The notes below the pieces were generated by a model, which saw nothing but the letters and a program-made list of their open reading frames with translations, ran no database searches and was not told the DNA's origin. This document shows, one piece after another, positions 34,523 through 43,842 of a stretch of DNA of 64,000 bases. The stretch is from a candidate division FCPU426 bacterium (GTDB lineage: Bacteria > Oederibacteriota > Muellerivitia > Muellerivitales > Muellerivitaceae). Position numbers and translations under genes: made by a program. Location of the stretch: positions 33,032 through 97,031 of the forward strand of contig PLFD01000016.1 in the NCBI GenBank assembly GCA_003136635.1. The letters are read 5' to 3'. Each line of letters starts with the position of its first letter. Positions within the stretch are counted from its first letter, which is position 1.

Positions 34523-35637
34523 TGGATTTTCATGGAATCCATTTCGCGGACCCGGTCTGGCTTCTGGGACTTTTCGCCGTGCCTTTGATCTTCGTGGCGG
34601 CGTTTTTTATCTCGCGGGCCAAATACACCACTTTTTCTTTGGGCAATCCACGGTTGGTGGAGATGGCGTCGGGCTTTTTCTCGATTCAGTTTGTTCCCTG
34701 GTTCCTTCGGTTTTTGGTCATCGCCCTTTGTTTGATCGCGGCGGCGCGGCCCCAGTCGGGGCAGAAGAAAGTGGAGGAGAAAAAACCGGTGACGGACCTT
34801 TTTGTGGCGCTGGACGTTTCGGGCTCTATGATCACGCCGGACCTCAAGCCCAACCGCATTACGGCGGCCAAGAAACTGCTTTCAGAATTTCTCGATAAAG
34901 TCCAGAACGTCAGGGTGGGGCTGACCATTTTCGCGCGCATCAGTTTTACCCAATGCCCTTTGACGACCGATATTGACGTGGTGAAAAAGCTTTTAGCCAA
35001 CGTGGAACCGGCGCCTTATTCCATCAAATTGGATGGAACGGCCATCGGCGACGCTTTGGTTTCCTGCCTGGGACGGCTGGAGAATGGCGACCAACTGCCC
35101 GGTGAAAAGAAAGTCACTGTTCCATCTCTTCTGGCAAGTTTTGCCGATAAGACGAAAGACCAACCGGACGCGGCCCAGGGCCGTCATCAGGCGATCATTT
35201 TGCTCACCGACGGAGGCGACAACGCCAGCCAGATTAATCCTCTCGTCGCCGCCAAAATCGCGGCGAGCCGGGGCGTTAAAATTTACACCATCGGGGTGGG
35301 CAGTCTGACGCCCGTACCGGCGGTGTTTATCGGGCCCAATGGGCAATTGACCACGGGTATCGACCGCCGGACAGGACGGCTGGCGATGAGCGACCCGGTG
35401 GAAATGGGACTTCTGAAGGAAGTAGCTAATATTACGGGAGCCAAGTCTTACAGCGCGGAGAATAATAAATCACTGAAAGAAATTCTGGATGACATCGCTT
35501 CGCTGGAAAAAACCGAAGTTTCGGTGACGACCCACTGGGAATATAACGAACTGGCCCCTTACTTTTTAATCGCGGCTTTTCTGTTATTAGCTCTCAATTT
35601 AATTTTTGAAATGACCTTCTTGAGGACACTGCCATGA
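34522..35637 (+). CDS. batA: BatA-like von Willebrand factor A membrane protein
   Basis: 371 residues. Two N-terminal hydrophobic segments (about 9-31 and 56-76), a VWA domain with the MIDAS motif LDVSGSMITPD (about 95), PLTTDIDVVKK and LLTDGGDNASQ, and a C-terminal membrane helix (PYFLIAAFLLLALNLIFEM). The VWA domain is thus periplasmic or surface-facing. Bat proteins were named for Bacteroides aerotolerance and interact in an inner-membrane complex with BatB and BatC. Overlaps the next gene (ATGA). Confidence 0.85.
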   Translation: MDFHGIHFADPVWLLGLFAVPLIFVAAFFISRAKYTTFSLGNPRLVEMASGFFSIQFVPWFLRFLVIALCLIAAARPQSGQKKVEEKKPVTDLFVALDVSGSMITPDLKPNRITAAKKLLSEFLDKVQNVRVGLTIFARISFTQCPLTTDIDVVKKLLANVEPAPYSIKLDGTAIGDALVSCLGRLENGDQLPGEKKVTVPSLLASFADKTKDQPDAAQGRHQAIILLTDGGDNASQINPLVAAKIAASRGVKIYTIGVGSLTPVPAVFIGPNGQLTTGIDRRTGRLAMSDPVEMGLLKEVANITGAKSYSAENNKSLKEILDDIASLEKTEVSVTTHWEYNELAPYFLIAAFLLLALNLIFEMTFLRTLP

Positions 35638-36626
35638 ACCTGGGATATACGGATTGGCTTTGGCCCCTGGCGATTGTTTTCACGCTGGGTTTGGTTTTGG
35701 CTTTGTGGACCCTGCTTTGGCGCGACCGCCGGGACTTAAAAATTCTGGGCCATCAGAATTTGGTTTTGTCGCCGGGGCTGGCCTGGAGCCGCCGGATGCT
35801 GAAGGGGTTTTTGGTGCTGGGCGGTTTTCTTTTAATGCTCCTGGGGGCTTTGAGGCTTCAGGGAAAACCTGTACCCGAGGATGTGATTTTAAGAGGCAGT
35901 GACGTGGTGGTGGTTTTGGACGTTTCGAAAAGTATGCTGACGCAGGACCTGGTACCCAACCGCCTGGAAGCGGCCAAAAAAGCGGTGGATGACTGGATGC
36001 ACCGTCAAACCGGGAACCGGGTGGGCATGGTGGTTTTTTCGGGGGAAGCCCTGGTGCAGGTGCCTTTGACTTTTGATGTCGAGGCGGATTCGATGGTTTT
36101 GCAGGGCGATGATACGGACGCGGTGGACCGGGGAGGAACGGATATCGGCGAAGGCATCCGGACCGCGCTGAGTGTTTTTCCGAAAGACAACCCGGACAAA
36201 AGAGGTCGGGTGATTCTTTTAATGACGGACGGCGAACTGACGGACGGCGCTTCCAATCTGAATCAGGCCTGCGCGGACGCGAAGACCAACGGGGTTCCGA
36301 TTGTGACCGTGGGAATGGGAACGCCCCAGGGCAAACCGATTCCGGACGGGACTTCCTTTTGGGGCGAGCCGACGTTTAAAAAAGACGCTTCGGGCAATGT
36401 TCACGTGAGCCAGTTGGACGAAAAGACGCTGCAGCAAATCGCCAGTTCGACCGGCGGGGTTTACGTCTCAGGCGACAGCAATGAAGACCTGGGATCGATC
36501 GATTCCGCTTTGCAAAATATTCAGAAAACCGAGATGAAGGGGCAGGGAACGGTTCGCCATGAGGAACTGGCCCCGTCGTTGGGCTGGATGGCCGCGGGTA
36601 CGCTTTTATTTTCGGCGCTTTTGTGA
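35634..36626 (+). CDS. batB: BatB-like von Willebrand factor A membrane protein
   Basis: 330 residues. N-terminal helices at about 10-28 and 58-78, MIDAS VVVLDVSKSMLTQDLVPNR (about 99), VPLTFDVEADSM, DRGGTDIGEGIRTAL and LMTDGELTDGAS, and a final hydrophobic segment. The MIDAS Ser/Thr residues are intact. Acts with BatA and BatC. Stop overlaps the GTG reading of the following ORF. Confidence 0.85.
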   Translation: MNLGYTDWLWPLAIVFTLGLVLALWTLLWRDRRDLKILGHQNLVLSPGLAWSRRMLKGFLVLGGFLLMLLGALRLQGKPVPEDVILRGSDVVVVLDVSKSMLTQDLVPNRLEAAKKAVDDWMHRQTGNRVGMVVFSGEALVQVPLTFDVEADSMVLQGDDTDAVDRGGTDIGEGIRTALSVFPKDNPDKRGRVILLMTDGELTDGASNLNQACADAKTNGVPIVTVGMGTPQGKPIPDGTSFWGEPTFKKDASGNVHVSQLDEKTLQQIASSTGGVYVSGDSNEDLGSIDSALQNIQKTEMKGQGTVRHEELAPSLGWMAAGTLLFSALL

Positions 36627-36637
36627 GGAAAACAGGA

Positions 36638-37621
36638 ATGAAGTTTCACTCAGCTTTAATCTTATTCACGTTCTTCTGCTTCGGGAACGCATGGGCTTTT
36701 GACTGGCCCTCGGCGTCGGGAAGCAGCGCCTACAACCAACAGCATTATGAAGACGCCGAAAAGTATTATGGGGAAAAAGCCCAAAAATCCCCGAATGACG
36801 CGGACGCGGCTTATGGCTGGGGCGACGCGCTTTATCAACAGGGAAAGTATGACGACGCGGAAAAAGCTTTTAACCAGGCTTTGCAGACGAAGCCGGACAT
36901 GGAACAGGCCTGGTACAACCTGGGCAATACGGTTTTTCAGCAGAACCGCTATCAGGACGCGATTGATGATTATCAAAAGGCGCTTCAGTTAAATCCCAAG
37001 GATGAGGATGCCGCGCATAATTTGAAAATAGCGACGGATAAACTGAAGCAGGATCCCAAAGGGGACAAGAGCCAGAAAAAAGATAAGAAGAAAAACCAGC
37101 CGACTCCCACGCCGACCCCGAATCAAAAGCAGGGCGGCCAAAAAAACCAGAAGGATCAATCGAACTCATCGCAAAACCAGCAGGGTCAGAATAAACAGAA
37201 TCAAAATAATTCTTCCGGTTCGAATAAATCTAACTCGCGGCAAAACCAACAAAACCAGCAGAATCAAAATCAGGGAAATTCAAAGGGTCAAAATCCCTCT
37301 CAAAATCAGCAGGGCCAAAACTCGCCGCAAAATCAGGCCGATCAGAATAGTCAGGCCAACCAGCAAAAGCAGGCGGATCAACAGAGGCAGCAGCAGGCTA
37401 AACAGCAATTGGGGCTGAGCGACAGCCAGGTGCAAAATTTAATGAACCAGTTGCAGAATCAGGAAGCGAGAACCAGGCAGTACTATTCGGCGAATCCCCA
37501 GAAAGACGCGCAGAAGCAAAATGACGGCATGGACTTTTTGCCGAACGAACAAAAAGCTTTCTTACGCCAGTTTTTTGGGAAACCGGATCAGAGTAGCAAC
37601 GCGGTGGGTGAAGATTGGTGA
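36638..37621 (+). CDS. batC: BatC-like TPR protein with Gln/Asn-rich C-terminus
   Basis: 327 residues from ATG 36638, with GAGGAAAACAGG upstream; an overlapping GTG at 36623 is an alternative. A signal peptide (MKFHSALILFTFFCFGNAWA), three TPR units (about 26-130, with AAYGWGDALYQQGKYDDAEK and AWYNLGNTVFQQNRYQDA), then a low-complexity region of about 140 residues made of Gln, Asn, Lys and Ser, and a short C-terminal helix. The Gln/Asn tract is coded by CAR/AAY repeats and may be unstable in length. Located in the periplasm. Confidence 0.8.
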   Translation: MKFHSALILFTFFCFGNAWAFDWPSASGSSAYNQQHYEDAEKYYGEKAQKSPNDADAAYGWGDALYQQGKYDDAEKAFNQALQTKPDMEQAWYNLGNTVFQQNRYQDAIDDYQKALQLNPKDEDAAHNLKIATDKLKQDPKGDKSQKKDKKKNQPTPTPTPNQKQGGQKNQKDQSNSSQNQQGQNKQNQNNSSGSNKSNSRQNQQNQQNQNQGNSKGQNPSQNQQGQNSPQNQADQNSQANQQKQADQQRQQQAKQQLGLSDSQVQNLMNQLQNQEARTRQYYSANPQKDAQKQNDGMDFLPNEQKAFLRQFFGKPDQSSNAVGEDW

Positions 37622-37680
37622 CGGGGATGAAGTTTGCGGTGGTTTTTGATACTTTAAGCACCATTTTACGGAGTGAATAA

Positions 37681-38655
37681 ATGAAACGATCGATAAAACT
37701 ATTCGGATGGGGTTTAGCTTTCCTATTTTTGGTGGTCGTGCCCGGCCTTTTACGCGCCCAGATAGAAGTGGGTTTGAAGATGGACGTGGATAAAAGAGAA
37801 CTGGAAGTGGGCGATTCCCTGACGTTGACACTGGACTTTAAACAGGTGGGAACCAGCAATTCGGCGGTGGTTCAGGAACCCTCTATTCCTTCCTCCGAGA
37901 ATTTTGAGATTCAGGGCGACTTTTCGTCCAACCGTGTGGAGATGATCGGCAATAACGTGACCGCCATTTCCACCACCACCTACCGGATGGTGGCCACCAA
38001 GGCGGGGACGGTTCAACTGGGGCCGGCCTCCTTGATCTATCAGGATCCGAGCGGGCAGCGCCGGGAGATGCAATCGAATATCGTGACAGTGGAAGTGAAA
38101 GAAAAAACGCCATTTTCGCTTTTTGGAAAAAAGAGCGAAGCTGCCCCGACCGCTTCCGGCGCGGCTCCCGCGGCGGTGCCATCGCCGGATGATTTGCGCG
38201 GCATCAAAGGACTTCCACCCGACTCTTTTTCCTGGTGGAGTTTTATTTTTTGGCTGGTGGTTTTGGTTTTGATTGTCGGCTTTATCTGGCGGCAGTTTCA
38301 CAAGAAACCGGCCAAACAGACTTTGGCGATTCCGATTGGCAAAGCGGATGAGCTTCAGAGGGCGTGGAAAAAACTGGCAGATGAGGATTTGAATCCCAAG
38401 GAATTCGCGCTGGGACTGTCCAATTTAGTCCGCGAATGTCTGCAATACCGTTTTGGTTTCGAGGCCGTCGACCTGACCACCGAAGAGATTTTGAAAGAAT
38501 TGTCAAAAGTAAAGGTGACGGATAACGAGCAAAGTGCCGTGGAAAAATGTCTTAAAACTTCCGACCGTGTTTTGTACGCGGATGGAAATTTAACGGGCCG
38601 GGAAACGCTGCGAAGCGTTTGCGCGGTTCTGCTGCCTAAAAACAAGAAAGACTAG
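37681..38655 (+). CDS. batD: BatD-like protein
   Basis: 324 residues. Signal peptide ending LLRAQ; N-terminal immunoglobulin-like repeats with VDKRELEVGDSLTLTLDF and EPSIPSSENFEIQGDF; a Pro/Ala-rich stretch; one transmembrane helix (SWWSFIFWLVVLVLIVGFIW, about 188-207); and a cytoplasmic tail of about 115 residues. Size is half that of classic BatD, so the N-terminal domains are reduced. Follows BatC in the operon. Confidence 0.75.
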   Translation: MKRSIKLFGWGLAFLFLVVVPGLLRAQIEVGLKMDVDKRELEVGDSLTLTLDFKQVGTSNSAVVQEPSIPSSENFEIQGDFSSNRVEMIGNNVTAISTTTYRMVATKAGTVQLGPASLIYQDPSGQRREMQSNIVTVEVKEKTPFSLFGKKSEAAPTASGAAPAAVPSPDDLRGIKGLPPDSFSWWSFIFWLVVLVLIVGFIWRQFHKKPAKQTLAIPIGKADELQRAWKKLADEDLNPKEFALGLSNLVRECLQYRFGFEAVDLTTEEILKELSKVKVTDNEQSAVEKCLKTSDRVLYADGNLTGRETLRSVCAVLLPKNKKD

Positions 38656-38664
38656 GAGGATACG

Positions 38665-39654
38665 ATGGCGACTCAAACCGAAGAATTAACGACGGAAGCC
38701 CAGAGACTGAGTGATCAATTTCAAAGGGTTCGCGAGGAAGTTCAAAAGGTGATCGTGGGGCAGGATCTTTTGATTGACCGCCTCTTGTTAGGTCTCTTAA
38801 GCCGGGGGCATCTTTTGCTGGAAGGTCTGCCCGGATTGGCTAAAACGTTGGCGATCAAAACCCTTTCGGACGCGTTGGGGGTGGCTTTTAGCCGCATTCA
38901 ATTTACGCCTGATCTGCTGCCGGCGGATTTGCTGGGAACCCGTATTTATATGCCGGCCAAGGGAGATTTTAAGACCCAGAAGGGACCCATTTTTTCCAAC
39001 CTGATTTTGACCGATGAAATTAATAGGGCTCCGGCCAAAGTTCAGTCCGCTTTGCTGGAAGCCATGCAGGAACATCAGGTAACGATCGGCCCGGAAACTT
39101 TTAAACTGGACGAGCCGTTTTTTGTGATGGCGACCCAGAATCCGATTGAGCATGAGGGAACATACCCTCTGCCGGAAGCCCAGGTGGACCGCTTTTTAAT
39201 GAAAATTCAGGTTCAATATCCGAACTTCAAGGACGAGAAAGAAATTGTGTCACGCATGACTTCGGGGGCGTCGGTGAAGGTGAGTGAAGTGATTTCGGCC
39301 GCGATGATTATCAAAGCGCAAAAAGCGGTGGACGGCATTTTTGTGAGTGAAACGCTGAAAGACTACATCGTCCATCTGGTGACGGCGACCCGCAGTCCCA
39401 AAGATTATGGATTGGACAAGCTGACTTCCTTAATTGAGTATGGAGCGAGTCCGCGAGCTTCGATTGGTTTGACGATCGTCGCGAAGGCCCACGCTTTTTT
39501 AAATGGCAGAGGTTACGCCACGCCGGATGATGTGAAGGCTCTGGCGCATGATGTGATGCGGCACCGGTTGATTTTGACCTATGAAGCCGAGGCTCAAAAC
39601 CTAACCACCGACAACGTTGTTTCCCAGATTCTGGGCAAGGTTCCGGTTCCGTAA
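38665..39654 (+). CDS. moxR: MoxR-family AAA+ ATPase
   Basis: 329 residues. Walker A LLEGLPGLAKTLAIKT (GxPGxxKT form of the family), Walker B LILTDEINRAPAKVQSALLE (about 112), FVMATQNPIEHEGTYPLPEAQVDRF (sensor 1 and the arginine-finger region), and the lid domain. MoxR ATPases act as chaperone-like assembly factors for VWA proteins. Normally the first gene of the Bat operon, here it is the last, ten bases after batD. Confidence 0.95.
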   Translation: MATQTEELTTEAQRLSDQFQRVREEVQKVIVGQDLLIDRLLLGLLSRGHLLLEGLPGLAKTLAIKTLSDALGVAFSRIQFTPDLLPADLLGTRIYMPAKGDFKTQKGPIFSNLILTDEINRAPAKVQSALLEAMQEHQVTIGPETFKLDEPFFVMATQNPIEHEGTYPLPEAQVDRFLMKIQVQYPNFKDEKEIVSRMTSGASVKVSEVISAAMIIKAQKAVDGIFVSETLKDYIVHLVTATRSPKDYGLDKLTSLIEYGASPRASIGLTIVAKAHAFLNGRGYATPDDVKALAHDVMRHRLILTYEAEAQNLTTDNVVSQILGKVPVP

Positions 39655-39698
39655 AATTAACCGCGAGTTTTTAAAGGCGGGAAAGAAGTGTTTTTTTA

Positions 39699-40673
39699 AT
39701 GGGCTTTTCGTTATTTGAGAAAAAAATTTTTTGCGGTCTTTTGGCATTGGGGCTTCTTTTTTCCGCGGGATGCGGATCGAAAAATAAGACTGATCTCAAA
39801 AACCTACCCTTACCGCCGACGGTGGATGGAGGACTGGTGAACGGCCAGTTTGTTCAAGTGGATTACGGTTTCGGATTTCCTATCCCCTCCAAATGGATTT
39901 ATCTGCCTCTTTCGGCCGAGCAGGAAGTGGATGAAGTGGCCCGGTTTTTGGACGCCAACCGCCAGATGATTGTGCGGGTTTCGGTCATCTTGAGAGACCC
40001 TTCTGAAAAATTCACCTCGAAAATTTGTACGGACCAGGCGGAAGACGATTTAAAAAACCACCAGTTTCAAGTTGAGAAAAAAGACTCGGTTAAAGAATGG
40101 AAGGTGGATTCGGGCGAGAAGTGGATGATGATTCATTTTAAACTGCTGGACGCTAAAAATGCCGAATGGGCGGACGAGGAATGGGCGCTTTCTAACCAGG
40201 ATTATTTGATTGTGGTTCACGCGACCCTGCCGGAAAAAATGGCGGAAACGGAGGGCGGAAAGAGGCTTTTCACCGTTCTGAAGGATTCGCTCAGCCGCTT
40301 GACCTGGTATATGCCGATCGGGATAAGGGGCATATCGTCCGATCGTTTTGAACTGCAACACTTCACCCAGGAATTTTGTAAAGCTTTGGAAAGTAAATCA
40401 CTGGTGCAAGTGGGCTCTTATTTCGATGAAATGTATCCGGACAAAAGAGAATGGGACAGCTGGTATCAACAGGTAATCTCGGGAAATCCCAAGACGTTTG
40501 ATCTGGACGCTCAGCTCACCGGTTTGATTATTGACGGGGATTCGGCCACCGTCTCTTTTGAACTGACCCGGAAAAATAATGACGGGTCAAAACCTGTGAA
40601 ATTTGATAGAGATTTTAAATTGGCGAAAAAAGACGATGCCTGGAAAATAACGATATCGTTGGATAAAAATTAA
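39699..40673 (+). CDS. predicted lipoprotein of unknown function
   Basis: 324 residues. A lipoprotein signal ends in LLFSAGC (Cys about 25). The body has a domain with DYGFGFPIPSKWIYLPL (about 53-70) and VARFLDANRQMIVRVSV, then a C-terminal half of NTF2-like type (FCKALESKSLVQVGSYFDEMYPD and FDRDFKLAKKDDAWKIT). These two features recall a DcrB/PsbP-like N-terminus plus a nuclear transport factor 2 fold, but I cannot name the family. Follows MoxR after 44 bases, so it may be the end of the operon. Confidence 0.65.
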   Translation: MGFSLFEKKIFCGLLALGLLFSAGCGSKNKTDLKNLPLPPTVDGGLVNGQFVQVDYGFGFPIPSKWIYLPLSAEQEVDEVARFLDANRQMIVRVSVILRDPSEKFTSKICTDQAEDDLKNHQFQVEKKDSVKEWKVDSGEKWMMIHFKLLDAKNAEWADEEWALSNQDYLIVVHATLPEKMAETEGGKRLFTVLKDSLSRLTWYMPIGIRGISSDRFELQHFTQEFCKALESKSLVQVGSYFDEMYPDKREWDSWYQQVISGNPKTFDLDAQLTGLIIDGDSATVSFELTRKNNDGSKPVKFDRDFKLAKKDDAWKITISLDKN

Positions 40674-40696
40674 CGCAGTTCAATTTCGGAGGTTTT

Positions 40697-41569
40697 ATGC
40701 GGAGTATGACCGGTTTTGGCAGGGGAGCGGGCGAGTCGAAGTCTGTAAGGGTCGTGGCTGAAATAAAAACAGTGAACCATAAATTTCACGACATTTCGCC
40801 GAAATTGCCATCTTCTTTTCAATTCCTTGAGCCGGACATTCGCGAGTTGATTTTGGGCTCGGTGACCCGGGGGAAGGTGGATGTGTTTTTGAAAGACCTT
40901 TCCCAGGACCGCGTGAAAACTATCCAGTTAAACGAACCCTTGATTGATGAATACCTGAAGGTTTCCAAAAAAGCCGCCGCCAAGTTTAAGTTGAAGGGCG
41001 AACTGTCGATTGAGAATTTGCTAAAAATGCCGGATGTTCTCAAGGTGGTGGAGGAAGAACGCCAGGAACAGGATCAGAAAAAAGCGGCGGTTGAGGCGAT
41101 GCAAGAGGCCCTCAAGGCGCTGGAAAAAATGCGCCAGTCCGAAGGCGCCCGTTTGGGCAAGGACATGCTGGAGAAGGCAAAGGAAATATCCCAGGTGGTT
41201 CAACAGATCCGCCAGAGGCACAAAGTGGTCGTCGCGGACAAAGTGAAACATTTCCGTGAAAAGATCGCTGAATTTTTGCCCGAACCGTTGATTGATCAAA
41301 TGCGTTTGGCGACTGAAGAAAGCGTGACTATTCAACGGCATGATATAGCCGAGGAATTGACCCGATTGGACAGTCATTTGGTGGCCCTTCAGGAAACCTT
41401 GAAAGAAAAAGGCAGTGTGGGCCGCAAGCTGGATTTTCTGATCCAGGAAATGAACCGTGAAGCCAACACCATCGGCTCCAAATCAGCTGACGCTAAAATG
41501 GCGCAGAGTGTGGTCCGCCTGAAAGAACTTTTAGAGCAGATTCGGGAACAAATTCAAAATATTGAATAG
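40697..41569 (+). CDS. yicC: YicC-family endoribonuclease
   Basis: 290 residues with the hallmark start MRSMTGFGRG and EIKTVNHKFHDISPKLPSS. C-terminal DUF1732 part with QRHDIAEELTRLDSHL and GRKLDFLIQEMNREANTIGSKS. YicC proteins cleave small RNAs and mRNA; E. coli YicC acts with PNPase on RyhB. It is followed by gmk and rpoZ, as in many genomes. Confidence 0.92.
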   Translation: MRSMTGFGRGAGESKSVRVVAEIKTVNHKFHDISPKLPSSFQFLEPDIRELILGSVTRGKVDVFLKDLSQDRVKTIQLNEPLIDEYLKVSKKAAAKFKLKGELSIENLLKMPDVLKVVEEERQEQDQKKAAVEAMQEALKALEKMRQSEGARLGKDMLEKAKEISQVVQQIRQRHKVVVADKVKHFREKIAEFLPEPLIDQMRLATEESVTIQRHDIAEELTRLDSHLVALQETLKEKGSVGRKLDFLIQEMNREANTIGSKSADAKMAQSVVRLKELLEQIREQIQNIE

Positions 41570-41576
41570 TATTCTG

Positions 41577-41601
41577 AACCACAAAGGACACGAAGCACGA
41601 A
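41577..41601 (+). repeat. dispersed repeat arm of the ACCACAAAGG family
   Basis: AACCACAAAGGACACGAAG followed by CACGAA, related to the inverted repeat at 19410-19528. It occupies the intergenic spacer between yicC and gmk and replaces the region where a gmk ribosome site would be expected. Confidence 0.5.
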
Positions 41602-41613
41602 TGATGGTTAAAA

Positions 41614-42204
41614 ATGAAAACTAAAAAAAGAGGTTTATTGATTGTTTTGTCCGCTCCTTCAGGAGGGGGGAAAACGACTATCGCTCACGCGCTTTTACGC
41701 AAAGACAAAAACATTGTGCGTTCTATTTCTTGTACCACCCGCGAGCCCCGAAAAGGCGAAAAAAACGGAAAAGATTATTTCTTTACCACTGCGGATCAAT
41801 TTAAAGCGATGGTCCGAAAAAAAACCTTTTTGGAATGGGCGAAAGTTCATCGTTGTTTTTACGGCACTCCCGGTCATTGGGTAGAGGGCCAGCTCAACAA
41901 AGGCAAGGATGTTTTGTTTGTGATTGATGTGCAGGGGGGAAAGACGATTAAGCATAAGGTCCAGGACTCAGTCCTTATTTTTGTCAAACCGCCCAGCTTT
42001 AAAGTTTTGAAAGAACGTTTACTGGGCCGTCAAAGCGAGGACGCGAAAGCCTTGAAAGTAAGGCTGAAGGACGCTCTTTGGGAAACTAAAGAAGGTAAAC
42101 ATTACGATTATCAGGTGATTAATGACCGTTTGGCGGAAGCGGTGTCCCTGGTTTTGAAAATCATCCAAAATGAGCGGAAAAAACGTCTAAAAACCCCGCT
42201 TTAG
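41614..42204 (+). CDS. gmk: guanylate kinase
   Basis: 196 residues. Phosphorylates GMP to GDP. P-loop VLSAPSGGGKTTIAHAL (about 9-24), the CTTREPRKGEKNGKDYFF segment for GMP binding, and LFVIDVQGGKTIKHK. Length is normal. The start codon has only a poor ribosome site because the upstream repeat comes close; ATG 41614 is the position that keeps the N-terminus conserved. Confidence 0.95.
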   Translation: MKTKKRGLLIVLSAPSGGGKTTIAHALLRKDKNIVRSISCTTREPRKGEKNGKDYFFTTADQFKAMVRKKTFLEWAKVHRCFYGTPGHWVEGQLNKGKDVLFVIDVQGGKTIKHKVQDSVLIFVKPPSFKVLKERLLGRQSEDAKALKVRLKDALWETKEGKHYDYQVINDRLAEAVSLVLKIIQNERKKRLKTPL

Positions 42205-42228
42205 TCTGGTTGAAAACAGGGTTTTTCC

Positions 42229-42257
42229 TTACTCCAGACTGGGTTCTTGAGTATAAT
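42229..42257 (+). promoter_or_regulatory. predicted sigma-70 promoter of rpoZ
   Basis: TTACTC (42229-42234), 17 bases, TATAAT (42252-42257). Located 43 bases before the rpoZ start, downstream of gmk. Confidence 0.5.
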
Positions 42258-42299
42258 CCAGCTCCCTGTTAAGCATTTAATCCTTGAGGAGTTTTGTTC

Positions 42300-42527
42300 A
42301 TGACTGAAGAAAAGAAGCCGCAGATGATGGAAAACATTCACAACAAGTATATTTCGGTAATCGCAGCCTCGAAACGCGCGCGCCAGCTTTTGGATCGGGC
42401 CGAAAAACACAACCTGACGGTAGACACTGAAAAGGTTATTTTGCAGGCGCTGAATGAATTTATGATCGGCAAAGTAACTTACACCAACAACCCGGTGCCT
42501 GAGAAAAAAAGAAAAAGCAAAGACTAG
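42300..42527 (+). CDS. rpoZ: RNA polymerase omega subunit
   Basis: 75 residues from ATG 42300 (TTGAGGAG upstream). NKYISVIAASKRARQLLDRA and VILQALNEFMIGKVTY fit the omega fold that clamps the beta' subunit. Short C-terminal Lys-rich tail. Position after gmk and before coaBC is typical across bacteria. Confidence 0.9.
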   Translation: MTEEKKPQMMENIHNKYISVIAASKRARQLLDRAEKHNLTVDTEKVILQALNEFMIGKVTYTNNPVPEKKRKSKD

Positions 42528-42549
42528 AAGATTTGATTTTGCGCTGGTT

Positions 42550-42573
42550 TTCAACCGCCGCCAGGCGGTTGAA
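42550..42573. repeat. perfect 10-bp hairpin between rpoZ and coaBC
   Basis: TTCAACCGCC, loop GCCA, GGCGGTTGAA, with no following T-run. Same structural type as the hairpin at 32954-32975. Confidence 0.7.
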
Positions 42574-42609
42574 GCCGGTGAGTGACCCGCAGTTGATCGA
42601 GTTTATTTC

Positions 42610-43842
42610 ATGACCCAACACCCTCAAAAACCTAGAGTTCTTTTAGGCATCACCGGCAGTGTGGCGGCCTATAAAGCGGTTGACCTAATTCATCAATTAA
42701 AGTTATTCGCTCAGGTGAAAGTGGTTTTGACCGAAGCTGGCTCCAAACTGGTTCCTGTTAAAGCGTTAGAAAAAGCGTCGGGTTCGGAAGTCTGGACCAG
42801 TTTGTTCAAAGGCTCCACTCCTATAGCGCCCGGAACTCCCAGCGGCACACATCCCTTCGCGGTTGTACCCCACATTGAATACGCCAAATCCGCTGATCTC
42901 ATTTTAATCGCCCCAGCCACCGCTGATATTTTGGCCAAGTTGTCTTTTGGTTTGGCGGATGATCTTCTTTCAACCCTTTGCCTTTACGCGACCTGTCCTC
43001 TCTGGGTGGCGCCCGCGATGAATGTCAAAATGTGGAACCATCCTGCGGTTAAGCGAAACGCTCAGGCCCTCCGATCCCGCGGCGTCCGGTTTTTGGGACC
43101 AGATAGCGGCCACTTGGCCTGCGGCGAAGTGGGCGACGGCCGTTTCGTGGAACCCCAAGAAATCGCACTTCAGGTGAAAAGTTATTTTCAAAATTCAAAC
43201 TGCTGGGCGGGAAAAAAGGTTTTGGTCACGGCCGGGCCCACGCAGGAACCGATTGATCCGGTCAGGATGATTAGCAACCATTCCAGCGGCAAGATGGGTT
43301 ACGCCCTGGCCCAGGCGGCGCTCAACCGCGGCGCCGAAGTTTTTTTGGTCACAGGCCCGACGAAGCTGCTGCCATTGACTGGCGCTAAAATGATTCCGGT
43401 GCGAACACCTGCCCAGATGCGTGAACAGGTGATGAAGCATTTTTCCAAAATAGATTTATTCGTGATGGCGGCGGCGGTGGCGGATTATCGGGTGAAATCC
43501 GTTTTGAAAAGTAAGCTTAAAAAAACGGAAAACGAGCTTTCGCTACGGTTAGTGAAAAACAGCGATATATTAGGCGAGGTATTAAAACGTCGAAAACCTT
43601 TTCAAAAAGTTGTTGGTTTTGCGGCTGAAACCGATCATTTAAAGCAAAACGCTTTGGACAAATGGAAACGAAAACCCTGCGATTTGCTGGTGGCTAATCA
43701 TGTAGGCGGACGTCAAAGCGCTTTTGAAAACGACCAAAATGAACTTTTGGTTTTTAGCCGGAAGCTGGCCAAGCCAGTGATTTTGAAAAAAGATTTCAAA
43801 AGCAAGCTAGCTGAAAAAATCCTCGATTTATTAGATGAATAA
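42610..43842 (+). CDS. coaBC: phosphopantothenoylcysteine decarboxylase/synthetase
   Basis: 410 residues. Bifunctional: the CoaC half has GITGSVAAYKAVDLI (flavin site), IAPATADILAKLSFGLADDL and PAMNVKMWNHPAVKRN; the CoaB half has VTAGPTQEPIDPVRMISNHS, SGKMGYALAQAA and KIDLFVMAAAVADYRVK. Links phosphopantothenate to cysteine and decarboxylates it on the way to coenzyme A. The ATG of the subtilase gene lies eight bases inside the coaBC end. Confidence 0.95.
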   Translation: MTQHPQKPRVLLGITGSVAAYKAVDLIHQLKLFAQVKVVLTEAGSKLVPVKALEKASGSEVWTSLFKGSTPIAPGTPSGTHPFAVVPHIEYAKSADLILIAPATADILAKLSFGLADDLLSTLCLYATCPLWVAPAMNVKMWNHPAVKRNAQALRSRGVRFLGPDSGHLACGEVGDGRFVEPQEIALQVKSYFQNSNCWAGKKVLVTAGPTQEPIDPVRMISNHSSGKMGYALAQAALNRGAEVFLVTGPTKLLPLTGAKMIPVRTPAQMREQVMKHFSKIDLFVMAAAVADYRVKSVLKSKLKKTENELSLRLVKNSDILGEVLKRRKPFQKVVGFAAETDHLKQNALDKWKRKPCDLLVANHVGGRQSAFENDQNELLVFSRKLAKPVILKKDFKSKLAEKILDLLDE

